From JANXVV01 sp038230975 (GTDB lineage: Bacteria; Planctomycetota; Phycisphaerae; Tepidisphaerales; Tepidisphaeraceae), in contig JBBRMF010000121.1 in NCBI GenBank assembly GCA_038230975.1, positions 1-14,687 of the forward strand: a DNA stretch of 14,687 nucleotides. Direction: 5' to 3'. The notes beneath the pieces are model-generated. The model was not told the DNA's origin. It made no database searches and saw only the letters and a program-made list of their open reading frames with translations. Shown one piece after another: positions 1 to 6,252 of this stretch. The translations under genes and the position numbers were made by a program. Numbering within the stretch: the stretch's first letter is position 1; each line of letters starts with the position of its first letter.

Positions 1-1
1 G

Positions 2-403
2 ATCAGCGATTCCACCGCGAAACTCACCACGGCCGTGGTGCTCAAACTGGATCGCAATGTGGTGACCCCGGAAGTCGCTAAACAAATCCCGATATTGATT
101 AAGCAGTACAAGGGTAATTTGCCGGTCTTTCTGCAAGTGCCATATAACGGTTCGGGAATCGTCACGATGAAGTTGGGCAATGAGTTTGGACTTAGGCCGA
201 TGGATGCAATTGTCAGCGAGCTCGATCATTTGCTCGGCAGCGGTTCAGTGCAGTTGGTCGGGGCCGGAACAAAGCGCGTCAAGCGACTGGAGCAACAAAA
301 GCTGTTCAAGGAAGAGGCCCTCGAACCGGAAATCACCACCGCTGCGAGCGATGACCAGGTGGCGGCGGCAATGGACATGGAGATGGAAGAAGCAGCGGTG
401 TGA
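2..403 (+). CDS. dnaE: DNA polymerase III subunit alpha, C-terminal end (partial)
   Basis: This is the 3' end of the replicative DNA polymerase gene; the frame is open to the left edge from base 2, so the start lies outside the window. About 133 residues are visible. The stretch from about residue 10 to 85 (LKLDRNVVTP..., then PVFLQVPYNGSG..., MKLGNEFGLRPMD...) resembles the OB-fold and C-terminal region of bacterial DnaE, where single-stranded DNA and the clamp or tau subunit are contacted. After a basic stretch (GTKRVKRLEQQK), it ends in an acidic, Met/Glu-rich tail (MDMEMEEAAV). No polymerase active-site motif is visible because that part is upstream. The call rests on recognition of the C-terminal pattern; a different OB-fold protein is possible but less likely. 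Confidence 0.72.
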   Translation: MSDSTAKLTTAVVLKLDRNVVTPEVAKQIPILIKQYKGNLPVFLQVPYNGSGIVTMKLGNEFGLRPMDAIVSELDHLLGSGSVQLVGAGTKRVKRLEQQKLFKEEALEPEITTAASDDQVAAAMDMEMEEAAV

Positions 404-458
404 TTCGGATCTTATTTAGCCGGTTCGCTTGGTTCCCCGAACAAGGTAGAATGACATC

Positions 459-689
459 ATGCGTTCGATCGCGAAACTTCTATTCTTGTGTGTCGGCGGG
501 CTGATATTTGGCTCTGCAGGCTGCGCCGCCGAGCCGAAAAAATCCGACTGCTGGTTTACCTATTCCAATCCAATCGACTACACCGAGATTCTTCGAACCC
601 CCACCGACCCGCTCCTGGATCTCTGGAGTTTGCCTTATAGCCCCTGCACGTTTGACAAAAAATCTACCGCGTTTCAGTCTCGCGATTAG
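459..689 (+). CDS. small hypothetical exported protein, possible lipoprotein
   Basis: A 76-residue protein of unknown function. It starts with a basic residue and a hydrophobic stretch (residues 5-20), then SAGC with Cys22. That fits a loose lipobox, although Ser at -3 is not the usual Leu, so either lipoprotein processing or cleavage near AGCAA is possible. The remaining 54 residues are rich in Pro, Asp and aromatic residues and contain two further Cys. An AAGG sequence at 443-446 lies 12 bases before the ATG, a rather long spacing. It follows dnaE by 55 bases on the same strand. It could also be a degraded remnant, since it stops just before a repeat-rich gap. Confidence 0.45.
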   Translation: MRSIAKLLFLCVGGLIFGSAGCAAEPKKSDCWFTYSNPIDYTEILRTPTDPLLDLWSLPYSPCTFDKKSTAFQSRD

Positions 690-754
690 CAGCCAGCGAT
701 ATAACGGTGCGAAATTCGTGCAGGTTCCGCTGTGAGATATTGAGAACTTATTTG

Positions 755-776
755 TAGCACGGGCTTCCAGCCCGTG
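755..776. repeat. short palindromic repeat, left copy (REP-like)
   Basis: The core CACGGGCTTCCAGCCCGTG is a palindrome with an 8-bp stem and a 3-base loop. An inverted second copy lies at 991-1015. Such GC-rich palindromes are typical of intergenic repeats in planctomycete genomes. It abuts the left end of the MITE-like element at 778. Confidence 0.7.
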
Positions 777-777
777 T

Positions 778-935
778 TAGAGCGTTTCGCACGTTGGTGT
801 AGCGACATCAGTGGGTGCCACAGGTCGCGGTACTCCGAGACCTGTGCGTGTCGGCCATCAGAAAACACAGGTCTCGGAGTACCGCGACCCGTGGCACCCG
901 ACATCGGGCAACCTACCAACCTGAAAAATGCTCTA
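778..935. mobile_element. MITE-like palindromic element, copy A (158 bp)
   Basis: The ends are imperfect inverted repeats: the left begins TAGAGCGTTTCGCACGTTGG and the right, read on the other strand, begins TAGAGCATTTTTCAGGTTGG. Inside are two long inverted arms, 813-846 and 866-899, identical at 33 of 34 positions, each holding GGTCGCGGTACTCCGAGACC or its complement. The whole element could fold into one long hairpin. Both ends carry TA, consistent with a TA target duplication as made by IS630/Tc1-mariner-type transposases. It has no coding capacity, so it would depend on a transposase encoded elsewhere. A related copy is at 8087-8235. The ends, arms and shared layout are seen directly; the mobility class is inferred. 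Confidence 0.7.
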
Positions 936-990
936 GTGGATCAGGAAGTAAAAAAGGTTTTTTTGGCAGCGATCTGAGTTCAAAAGCCTC

Positions 991-1015
991 AACACGGGCT
1001 GGAAGCCCGTGCCAC
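991..1015. repeat. short palindromic repeat, right inverted copy (REP-like)
   Basis: Read on the minus strand this gives GTGGCACGGGCTTCCAGCCC and onward, matching the copy at 755-776 in inverted orientation. The two copies bracket the MITE-like element and about 55 bp of unique sequence. The rest of 936-1134 holds nothing else I recognise. Confidence 0.68.
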
Positions 1016-1134
1016 GAATTGATTCTCAGGCTCACAGCGGAACCTACAACTGGAGACAAAATGGCTCGAGCGGGAACGATTTTTGCGCTGGCAAAAACTG
1101 GGATCGACTATTTTGTCCGCATCGGAAGATCGCC

Positions 1135-1473
1135 ATGTTAAAAGCGTTGGCCATCCTCGTCTTCCTGGTGCTCTGGCTTCCATCGTTAATAATAAGCATC
1201 CTCCTCACCGAAGGATCCGATATCGGTGCGGGTTTAGGATGTTTTGGCTCCGTCGCATTTGCGTTTGGAACTGCGACTACGGTCTATCGGTTATCCCTCC
1301 GCGCCAGGTCACAGCGGCGATCGCGTGCAGGCCTTTGTCACATTTGCTGTCATGACATTAGCGCAGCGACTGACCACTGCCCGGAATGTGGCGAAGTATT
1401 GGCGGTAAAATCCGGTTTTCCGGTGAGCCTTGTCTCGAAACCAGGTTTCCAGTATGATTCTCCCCCCCGGTGA
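1135..1473 (+). CDS. small membrane protein with C-terminal zinc ribbon
   Basis: A 112-residue protein. Two hydrophobic segments (about residues 5-24 and 33-52) are probably membrane helices. A basic stretch follows (RLSLRARSQRRSRAG), then a four-cysteine zinc-ribbon pattern: Cys68, Cys71, Cys82 and Cys85 (CHIC...CPEC), with a spare Cys72. The frame is open further upstream to 1009, but I chose the ATG at 1135 because it begins the first helix cleanly and has GGAAG at 1124-1128. The extra 42 residues upstream would run back into the repeat at 991-1015. CPECG ribbons joined to membrane helices are common in planctomycete proteins of unknown function. The role is unknown; metal binding on the cytoplasmic side is inferred. 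It overlaps nothing and precedes the small basic protein by 50 bases. Confidence 0.6.
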   Translation: MLKALAILVFLVLWLPSLIISILLTEGSDIGAGLGCFGSVAFAFGTATTVYRLSLRARSQRRSRAGLCHICCHDISAATDHCPECGEVLAVKSGFPVSLVSKPGFQYDSPPR

Positions 1474-1523
1474 ACGCTAGTCCCGGATTGCGCACGAAAT
1501 CGCCAGTTAAATTGAGGTGTGAT

Positions 1524-1925
1524 ATGTCGTTGGATCCAAGCCTGAAGAGCGCCAGTTCACTGACGCGGCATCGCAATGTTCTGACCCGGGCCGAGCGGTT
1601 GGACCAATTGAAGGAAGAAGAGAAGTGGGACGAGAGCAAGAGCGCGTTCGGTTTGCCGAAGGTCGGGCACCGCAAGGCCGCCGTCGTCAAGAAGGAAGCG
1701 GCTGCGACGGAAGAAGGCGCTGCTGCAACACCCGCCGCGGGTGGTAAAGGTGCACCGGCGGCCAAGGGTGCTGCGTCGGCCAAGGGTGCCGCTTCGGCCA
1801 AGGGCGCTGCTTCGGCCAAGGGCGCGGCTTCGGCCAAGGGCGCGGCTTCGGCCAAGGGCGCGGCCCCGGCTGCCAAGGGTGCGGCGGCTGCCAAGGGTGC
1901 CGCTCCCGCCGCCAAGAAGAAATAA
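1524..1925 (+). CDS. PVC-group small basic signature protein with long Lys/Ala/Gly tail
   Basis: A 133-residue, strongly basic protein. Residues 1-50 (MSLDPSLKSASSLTRHRNVL, TRAERLDQLKEEEKWDES, AFGLPKV) match my memory of the small basic protein conserved across Planctomycetes, Verrucomicrobia and Chlamydiae, proposed as a signature of the PVC superphylum and thought to act with RNA or ribosomes. Residues 52-133 form a low-complexity tail with five AKGAAS-type units and a final KKK, resembling histone H1-like or other nucleic-acid-binding tails. The ATG at 1524 is preferred over the one at 1470: it has GAGGTG at 1513-1518 with good spacing, and the family begins MS. It is followed directly by a palindromic terminator, so it is probably transcribed on its own or with the gene before it. 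Family assignment is confident; molecular function is inferred. Confidence 0.82.
   Translation: MSLDPSLKSASSLTRHRNVLTRAERLDQLKEEEKWDESKSAFGLPKVGHRKAAVVKKEAAATEEGAAATPAAGGKGAPAAKGAASAKGAASAKGAASAKGAASAKGAASAKGAAPAAKGAAAAKGAAPAAKKK
1749..1913 (+). repeat. 18-bp in-frame tandem repeats coding the AKGAAS tail
   Basis: The DNA repeats a unit close to GCGGCTTCGGCCAAGGGC, with about six close copies flanked by diverged ones (some 21 bp). Each unit encodes Ala-Ala-Ser-Ala-Lys-Gly. Differences between copies are mostly at third codon positions. Copy number could vary by slippage or unequal recombination, changing tail length in 6-residue steps. Confidence 0.85.
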
Positions 1926-1949
1926 TCCGCTTCAGTTTCGAAGCGATCG

Positions 1950-1996
1950 AGAGCCTTATCGCAGCGTACGCTGCGATAAGGCTCTTGCTTAGTTGT
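1950..1996 (+). terminator. palindromic terminator after the small basic protein
   Basis: A perfect 36-bp palindrome at 1950-1985 (arm AGAGCCTTATCGCAGCGT) gives a very stable hairpin. It is followed by a T-rich but not uninterrupted tract (TTGCTTAGTTGTCTTTT). It lies 24 bases past the stop codon. The symmetry would allow it to act on either strand. It could alternatively be a protein-binding palindrome, but its position favours a terminator. Confidence 0.7.
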
Positions 1997-2012
1997 CTTT
2001 TGAACTGGTCCC

Positions 2013-3131
2013 ATGCGATCTCCTGCCGACTACGTTTCTCGCCGTGCCCTGGGCGTTGATGCCTCGGGGATCCGCAAGGTTTTCGATCTCGCCGCCAAGA
2101 TGAAGGACCCGATCAATCTGTCGATCGGCTTGCCGGATTTTGACGTGCCCGAGATCGCCAAGACTGCCGCGATTGATGCGATTCAATCCGGGAAAAATCG
2201 CTACACCCCCACCCAGGGAATCGAACCCCTTCGCACCCGTCTTCGTGCTGATCTATCAAAAGAAATTGGCCGCGATGTGGGCGAAATGCTGATCACCAGC
2301 GGAGTAAGCGGCGGGCTTTTCCTGGCGATTCTTGCCGTGGTGGATCCGGGTGATGAAGTCATCTTCATGGACCCTTACTTTGTCATGTACACCCATCTCC
2401 TGACGATGGCCGGCGGCAAAGCGGTGCCGGTGGACAGCTACCCGGATTTCAAATTCCCCGCCGCCAAGATCGAAGCTGCCATCACGCCGCGCACGAAGAT
2501 GTTGATCCTCAATTCGCCCAGTAACCCAACCGGCATCGTGATGACTGAGGCCGAAGTGCGAACCGCGGTCGAGATCGCGAAGAAACACGATCTGTTGATC
2601 CTGAGCGACGAGATCTACGAGCCATTTCTATATGACATGGCCAGAGGTCTGCCATCGCCTGCAAAGCTGTATGACAAGACGATCATTCTGCGCGGTTTCA
2701 GCAAGAGCCATGCGATGACCGGTTGGCGGCTCGGTTACGCGGCCGGCCCGGCGGAAATCATCAGCCAGATGACGAAACTCCAGCAGTACACGTTCGTCTG
2801 CGCCCCAAGCCCGCTGCAACATGCGGCGCTTAAGGCATTGGATGTCTCGATGACTGCCGCCGTCGCCGAGTATCGGCGAAAGCGCGATCTCGTTTACGAA
2901 GGATTGCGCGGCAAGTTCGAGCTTGTCAAACCCGCCGGCGCGTTTTACATCTTTCCAAAAGCCCCGGCCGGTCAAACCGCCACCGAGTTCGTGGCCAAAG
3001 CAATCGACCACAATGTGCTGGTCATTCCCGGGAATGTCTTCAGCGGGCGGGATACCCACTTCCGAATTAGTTATGCCACAACCGATGAAAAATTGACGCA
3101 GGGGTGCGAGATTTTGGGCCGGTTGGTGTAA
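2013..3131 (+). CDS. class I/II pyridoxal-phosphate aminotransferase
   Basis: A 372-residue fold-type I PLP enzyme of the aspartate aminotransferase family, full length for the family. It would move an amino group between an amino acid and a 2-oxo acid in the cytoplasm. Visible landmarks: SIGLPDFD (37-44) near the N-terminus, the Y-T-P-T-Q-G loop (64-69), SNPTG (170-174) with the cofactor-contacting Asn171, DEIYEPF (199-205) with Asp199 and Tyr202, the Schiff-base lysine Lys231 in GFSKSHAMTGWRLGY, and a substrate-carboxylate Arg in HFRISYA near the C-terminus. All key residues are present, so it should be active. The amino acid used cannot be read from sequence; aspartate, aromatic or alanine-type substrates are possible. 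I see no clear ribosome-binding site before the ATG. It lies behind the terminator at 1950-1996, so it probably has its own promoter. Confidence 0.88.
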   Translation: MRSPADYVSRRALGVDASGIRKVFDLAAKMKDPINLSIGLPDFDVPEIAKTAAIDAIQSGKNRYTPTQGIEPLRTRLRADLSKEIGRDVGEMLITSGVSGGLFLAILAVVDPGDEVIFMDPYFVMYTHLLTMAGGKAVPVDSYPDFKFPAAKIEAAITPRTKMLILNSPSNPTGIVMTEAEVRTAVEIAKKHDLLILSDEIYEPFLYDMARGLPSPAKLYDKTIILRGFSKSHAMTGWRLGYAAGPAEIISQMTKLQQYTFVCAPSPLQHAALKALDVSMTAAVAEYRRKRDLVYEGLRGKFELVKPAGAFYIFPKAPAGQTATEFVAKAIDHNVLVIPGNVFSGRDTHFRISYATTDEKLTQGCEILGRLV

Positions 3132-3190
3132 TTATTTCTTTTCCCACTGACGTCGTCGGCTAAATTCTGATGCCACTCCGTGGCTAAAAC

Positions 3191-4240
3191 TTAGCGCGAC
3201 GCAGCCGGGATGTTTGACCGGTTCATCGTTCGCTGTAAAGTTCGCAACGCTGCCTGGGCATCGGCCAGACCCCGTCGCGCGGTGGAAAGTTCCTCGTTTT
3301 CCAGAAGCGCGGAGGATTTGATCAAACTGACTTTTGCCTTGGCCTCGAGCCATTGCTGGCTGATTTCACCGCGCTGGGGGCCGATGGGGGTTTTGTCTTT
3401 TTTTTCTTCCAGTTCGCGCGACGCTTTGACGGCGGCGGTGAATGGCGGCGATTCATCCAGTCGTTGGATGCAGGCGCTCGTCAGTTGGTCAACCTTTTCC
3501 CGAGCCTCATCGACTTTAGCCTGAGCCAGATGAAGCGCCACGGCATCGGGTCGAACCGGGCCGTTCGCCAGCGCGCTGTCCAACTCGGCAGCGGTGGCCT
3601 TGGGCAGCGGTGCGACCAGGTTGACGGCCTCGGCAAATTTTCGCAGCGATAGTTGTTCCATCGCGCCAAGTTTGAATTCCGCAGACCCAAGTTGTGCTTC
3701 CACGGCTTCCGCGGTAGCCATCCCGACAAGCACATCCGCGTCGACAATCGCAACAAACGATTCAAGCGATTTGGGATTGCGGTCTTTGGTTGTCCCGGCT
3801 TTCACAAACTTTGCGGGAACGCGCACGCGTTTGTTATTGATCAACAGAATAAACTGCAAGCCGTCGCGAAGATCGACGTATTGAAAATCTTCCGAGACCG
3901 CCAACAGATTGATTGCGACCTTGTCCGGCTTTGTGGTGATTTCAACGCCATCGAAAGAGGAGGTGGCATTGATGAAAATGCGGCTTTCCCCTTTTGTGAC
4001 CGTCGGGCGGATGCCTTCGACTCGGATTGTCGTTTTATCCTGAAAGCGATCGTACTCGCGATCGATGGCGATCGGTTCGGTCTGAGGCGGATCGGAGGTG
4101 GGATCAAGATGCCCGATGGCCGGATTAACAGGCGGCGGTGGGAACGCGGGAACCTCAGCCATCGTCGAGCGGGCCACGCAGCAGCCTATGACTCCGGCGA
4201 TGGACAGTCGGCTCAAAAGATGTCTTCTCATCACACGCAT
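3191..4240 (-). CDS. secreted protein of unknown function with C-terminal helical region
   Basis: A 349-residue protein from the ATG at 4240 (a GTG one codon earlier and an ATG at 4231 are alternatives). I do not recognise the family. The N-terminus has basic residues (MRVMRRHLLSR), then a hydrophobic stretch ending near ARSTMAEVP, fitting a signal peptide with cleavage after SMA/TMA. A Pro-rich linker follows (about 30-56). Next comes a region beginning YDRFQDKTTI (about 64-73) with alternating beta-type patterns (RIFINATSSF, ILLINNKRVRVPAKFV), which looks like a small beta domain of about 120 residues. From about 190 to the end it is Ala/Glu/Lys/Leu-rich and probably helical or coiled-coil (AKVDEAREKVDQL, ADAQAALRTLQRT). 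Location is probably periplasmic or extracytoplasmic. It is convergent with the aminotransferase. Confidence 0.65.
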   Translation of the reverse strand: MRVMRRHLLSRLSIAGVIGCCVARSTMAEVPAFPPPPVNPAIGHLDPTSDPPQTEPIAIDREYDRFQDKTTIRVEGIRPTVTKGESRIFINATSSFDGVEITTKPDKVAINLLAVSEDFQYVDLRDGLQFILLINNKRVRVPAKFVKAGTTKDRNPKSLESFVAIVDADVLVGMATAEAVEAQLGSAEFKLGAMEQLSLRKFAEAVNLVAPLPKATAAELDSALANGPVRPDAVALHLAQAKVDEAREKVDQLTSACIQRLDESPPFTAAVKASRELEEKKDKTPIGPQRGEISQQWLEAKAKVSLIKSSALLENEELSTARRGLADAQAALRTLQRTMNRSNIPAASR

Positions 4241-4419
4241 CACAGAACCCGCTTTTTAATGACTGCCTGATACGCTCAGACCGCAAACGGCCTATCGATG
4301 GGAATCGACAAACCTCCATTAGATTCGGTTGGAAAACAATACGACTTTCCCCGCACGCGGTTCGAATCGCGGTATTTCACACTGATAGTCATCACTCAAC
4401 CGGCTGTTGCGAAACATTA

Positions 4420-4773
4420 TCAGACTTGATGTCGAATCGTCGAATAAAGTAGACTCGGCAAACCTACTACTAATAAAATCGTGCCGAGCCTTATGTTTCC
4501 TTCACCGGCCATTAGTGCGCCGAGCGTGACTATCGCGGCGCTACACAGGAAAAATGGATTGAGCAAGGTCCCACGCGGGTCGATCCGAATCGGTTTATCC
4601 TGCGAAGTTTTTACGGTAGGTACAATGAGAGCCGTTCTGGCTGGTTCCGCGGACGTCTGTGCAGAACGAGGCGTCGCACGAAGACCCGCCAGCGGGACGA
4701 CGGCACCGCATCTCGGGCAATATTTCGCTTTCGCGTTCGGCAAAGCGGCGGAGCATGATGGACACTGATTCAC
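4420..4773 (-). CDS. small zinc-ribbon membrane protein
   Basis: A 117-residue protein with the reverse layout of the one at 1135. An N-terminal zinc ribbon (Cys4, Cys7, Cys19, Cys22 in CPSC...CPRCG) is followed by a low-complexity linker (about 30-65), then two hydrophobic segments (about 72-89 and 95-111) that are probably membrane helices, and a short basic end. The ribbon at the extreme N-terminus leaves no room for a signal peptide, so the ribbon is probably cytoplasmic. This is the zinc-ribbon family type often annotated as zinc-ribbon domain-containing protein. Role unknown. The gap between it and the secreted protein at 4240 (4241-4419) holds nothing I recognise. Confidence 0.6.
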   Translation of the reverse strand: MNQCPSCSAALPNAKAKYCPRCGAVVPLAGLRATPRSAQTSAEPARTALIVPTVKTSQDKPIRIDPRGTLLNPFFLCSAAIVTLGALMAGEGNIRLGTILLVVGLPSLLYSTIRHQV

Positions 4774-5123
4774 GTCTTAATCGTATCGGATTCGTTTGTA
4801 ATTGACATCCTCCTTGCAGTGTAAGTTCGACCCTTCGGAGACGACCGGATGATCGGTCTGCCATGAGAAAGTTAAATCCGCGCACGATTTAGGGTACCGA
4901 TTTGAATCACAGCGATTTTACATCGCGTCGTAAAAGGGATGTGAACTCATTTTGCCTGCACCGTTTATTCCGTCTGGGCGGGAGAGAGTTCGCGATTTGG
5001 GGGTGTTTGAGAGCCTCAGACTGGCATTTTTGATGGCCAACCGCGGAAAAGAGAAGCATATTCCATTATGTCGTTATCGAAGTGTTCCACCTTGATCTTA
5101 AAGCCTTAGGCCGAAGCCAGAGG
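4774..5123. other. intergenic region with no recognised feature
   Basis: About 350 bp between divergent genes. I see no convincing open frame, RNA gene or consensus promoter, although promoters for both flanking genes must lie here. The structured leader of the gene at 5213 begins at its right-hand end. Confidence 0.5.
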
Positions 5124-5205
5124 CCGATCGACATCAGATCGGACAACGGACGTTGTCCGCGAAGTTGCACCCCGCAGAGTTGCAGGGGGGCGTTTGAAAG
5201 GAAAG
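5124..5205 (+). promoter_or_regulatory. hairpin-rich 5' leader and ribosome-binding site
   Basis: Three hairpins follow one another before the start codon at 5213: CCGATC/GATCGG (5124-5142), CGGACAAC/GTTGTCCG (5140-5159) and CCCCGCA/TGCAGGGG with one bulged A (5170-5188). The first two share bases 5140-5142, so they could compete. A purine-rich site (AAAGGAAAG, 5197-5205) follows. This is consistent with a structured leader that affects translation or mRNA stability. I do not recognise a known riboswitch. Confidence 0.4.
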
Positions 5206-5212
5206 CAGAATT

Positions 5213-5926
5213 ATGAAATGGGCGTCAAAGTTCAGCGTGTTCGCGATGGGATTAGCGGTTGCCTCAGCCACCCAGTCTGCGTACGCCAAGCCGGTTCTTC
5301 AAACCGAGATCTCCACTTCAGTGTGCGTCGATGCTCCTGTGATCGCCGGGCTTGACTCCACTGTTCTGGGATGTCTGTTCAATCAAATCAACATTGTCCG
5401 AGCGATCGAATCGATCGACTCTGTGGCAATGCTGCAGGAAGTCGAAGCCGCCGAAGCGATGCTTGCATCACTCGTCGCCATGCCGACCAACGGGCTCGAT
5501 GCCGTTGCCATGAACGATGCCGATCTTGATTCGGCGATCGCTGGGCTGCTCGGTGAAGAAGCCAGCTTCAGCGACTCTGTCGCCGAACTGAATGCGACGG
5601 AAGTCGCCGATGGTGTCACCGGTGACACCACCGAGTTGATCAGCTCCAGCGGTGGCGGTGCCTTCTTCGGGGGTTCCAACGCCTGCATGGGTGGCAAGGC
5701 CATCATCGCCAGCGGACATGCCAATCACTATAGCAACCACCACGGTGGCCCAGTGACCCCGCATATCGTCTTCCCCCCGGCAGCCCCCGGTTTTGATGGC
5801 AACATCATCTCCGGTAACACCGGCGCCTCCACCCCGCTTCCCTCGGGTGCCCTGGCCGGTATGGTTCTCATCGGAGCCCTCGGTACGGCTCACAAAGTTC
5901 GCAACCTGCGAAAAGTCCTCGCCTGA
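5213..5926 (+). CDS. secreted protein with PEP-CTERM-like sorting signal
   Basis: A 237-residue protein. A signal peptide occupies residues 1-25 (Lys2, Lys6, hydrophobic core FAMGLAVASA, cleavage after AYA before KP). The mature part is acidic and Ala/Ser/Gly-rich, with Cys38, Cys54 and Cys158, and a Gly/His-rich stretch (GGGAFFGGSNACMGG, HANHYSNHHGG). The C-terminus has the three parts of an exosortase sorting signal: a Pro-Leu-Pro motif (TPLPSGALAG, about 207-216), a hydrophobic helix (MVLIGALGTA) and a basic end (HKVRNLRKVLA). In such systems an exosortase cleaves the signal and the protein is placed at the cell surface or in the exopolysaccharide matrix; this is family knowledge, and no exosortase gene is in the window. 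The mature region matches no family I know. A good ribosome-binding site precedes it and a strong terminator follows. Confidence 0.7.
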   Translation: MKWASKFSVFAMGLAVASATQSAYAKPVLQTEISTSVCVDAPVIAGLDSTVLGCLFNQINIVRAIESIDSVAMLQEVEAAEAMLASLVAMPTNGLDAVAMNDADLDSAIAGLLGEEASFSDSVAELNATEVADGVTGDTTELISSSGGGAFFGGSNACMGGKAIIASGHANHYSNHHGGPVTPHIVFPPAAPGFDGNIISGNTGASTPLPSGALAGMVLIGALGTAHKVRNLRKVLA

Positions 5927-5964
5927 TTTCCCGGCCGGATCGAACCACATCTTCAAGTAAAGAA

Positions 5965-5996
5965 AGCACCCTGGTTTTCACCAGGGTGCTTTTGTT
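5965..5996 (+). terminator. Rho-independent terminator after the PEP-CTERM-like gene
   Basis: A 10-bp perfect stem AGCACCCTGG/CCAGGGTGCT (5965-5974 and 5981-5990) with loop TTTTCA, followed by TTTTGTTGTTG. It lies 38 bases past the stop codon. This is a textbook intrinsic terminator. Confidence 0.9.
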
Positions 5997-6014
5997 GTTG
6001 CGTTCCTATTCGTA

Positions 6015-6038
6015 GGGTCCGCATTAGCGGACGGAATC
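6015..6038. repeat. REP-like palindrome, copy 1
   Basis: GGGTCCGCATTAGCGGACGG and four further bases (GAATC end). The core GTCCGC/GCGGAC forms a hairpin. An inverted 24-bp copy differing at only two central bases is at 6175-6198, so the two form a REPIN-like pair about 136 bp apart. Confidence 0.7.
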
Positions 6039-6174
6039 TCAACCCGTCGAAAATTACTTCATCCCGACCAAATCCATCCCGTCACACGAGGGAGATGACC
6101 TGTACATTCTGCGGGACCAGGATGCCGTTTGGATGGGGATTTGCTTTCGAGAGCAAAGCTATCCGAGCGGCAAC

Positions 6175-6198
6175 GATTCCGTCCGCTTAAGCGGACCC
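6175..6198. repeat. REP-like palindrome, inverted copy 2
   Basis: GATTCCGTCCGCTTAAGCGG and four further bases. The core GTCCGCTTAAGCGGAC is a perfect 16-bp palindrome. It is the inverted partner of the repeat at 6015-6038. The 136 bp between them holds no gene I can support. Confidence 0.7.
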
Positions 6199-6213
6199 GG
6201 CGAACTTTTTTCG

Positions 6214-6240
6214 GAAAAAAACGCGGGCGAGACGCCCACG
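6214..6240 (-). terminator. terminator of the MetE-like gene
   Basis: Read on the minus strand, a stem CGTGGGCG/CGCCCGCG with one mismatch and a TCT loop (6222-6240) is followed by seven T (6215-6221). It lies 12 bases past the stop codon of the gene at 6253. This fits an intrinsic terminator. Confidence 0.75.
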
Positions 6241-6252
6241 CCGCCTGATCAT

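Noticed and set aside
751..1018. possible CRISPR array from the repeated palindromes
   Set aside because: The repeats are few, inverted and unevenly spaced, with no regular spacers; they fit REP/MITE elements instead.
774..1141. short open frames across the repeat region
   Set aside because: They run through palindromic repeats and have no start context or recognisable product.
1358..2014. 218-residue minus-strand frame with APLAE repeats
   Set aside because: The repeats are the complement of the AKGAAS-coding units of the small basic protein; the plus-strand protein has a recognised family and a ribosome-binding site.
3172..3184. GCCAC-TCC-GTGGC hairpin between convergent genes as a terminator
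   Set aside because: The stem is only 5 bp and is not followed by a clear T-run on either strand.
3653..4270. 205-residue open frame on the plus strand
   Set aside because: It lies antisense to the secreted protein at 3191-4240, which has a signal peptide and coherent domain layout. Its own translation is rich in Arg, Cys and His with no motif.
5468..5956. 162-residue minus-strand frame
   Set aside because: It is antisense to the PEP-CTERM-like gene and has no motif of its own.
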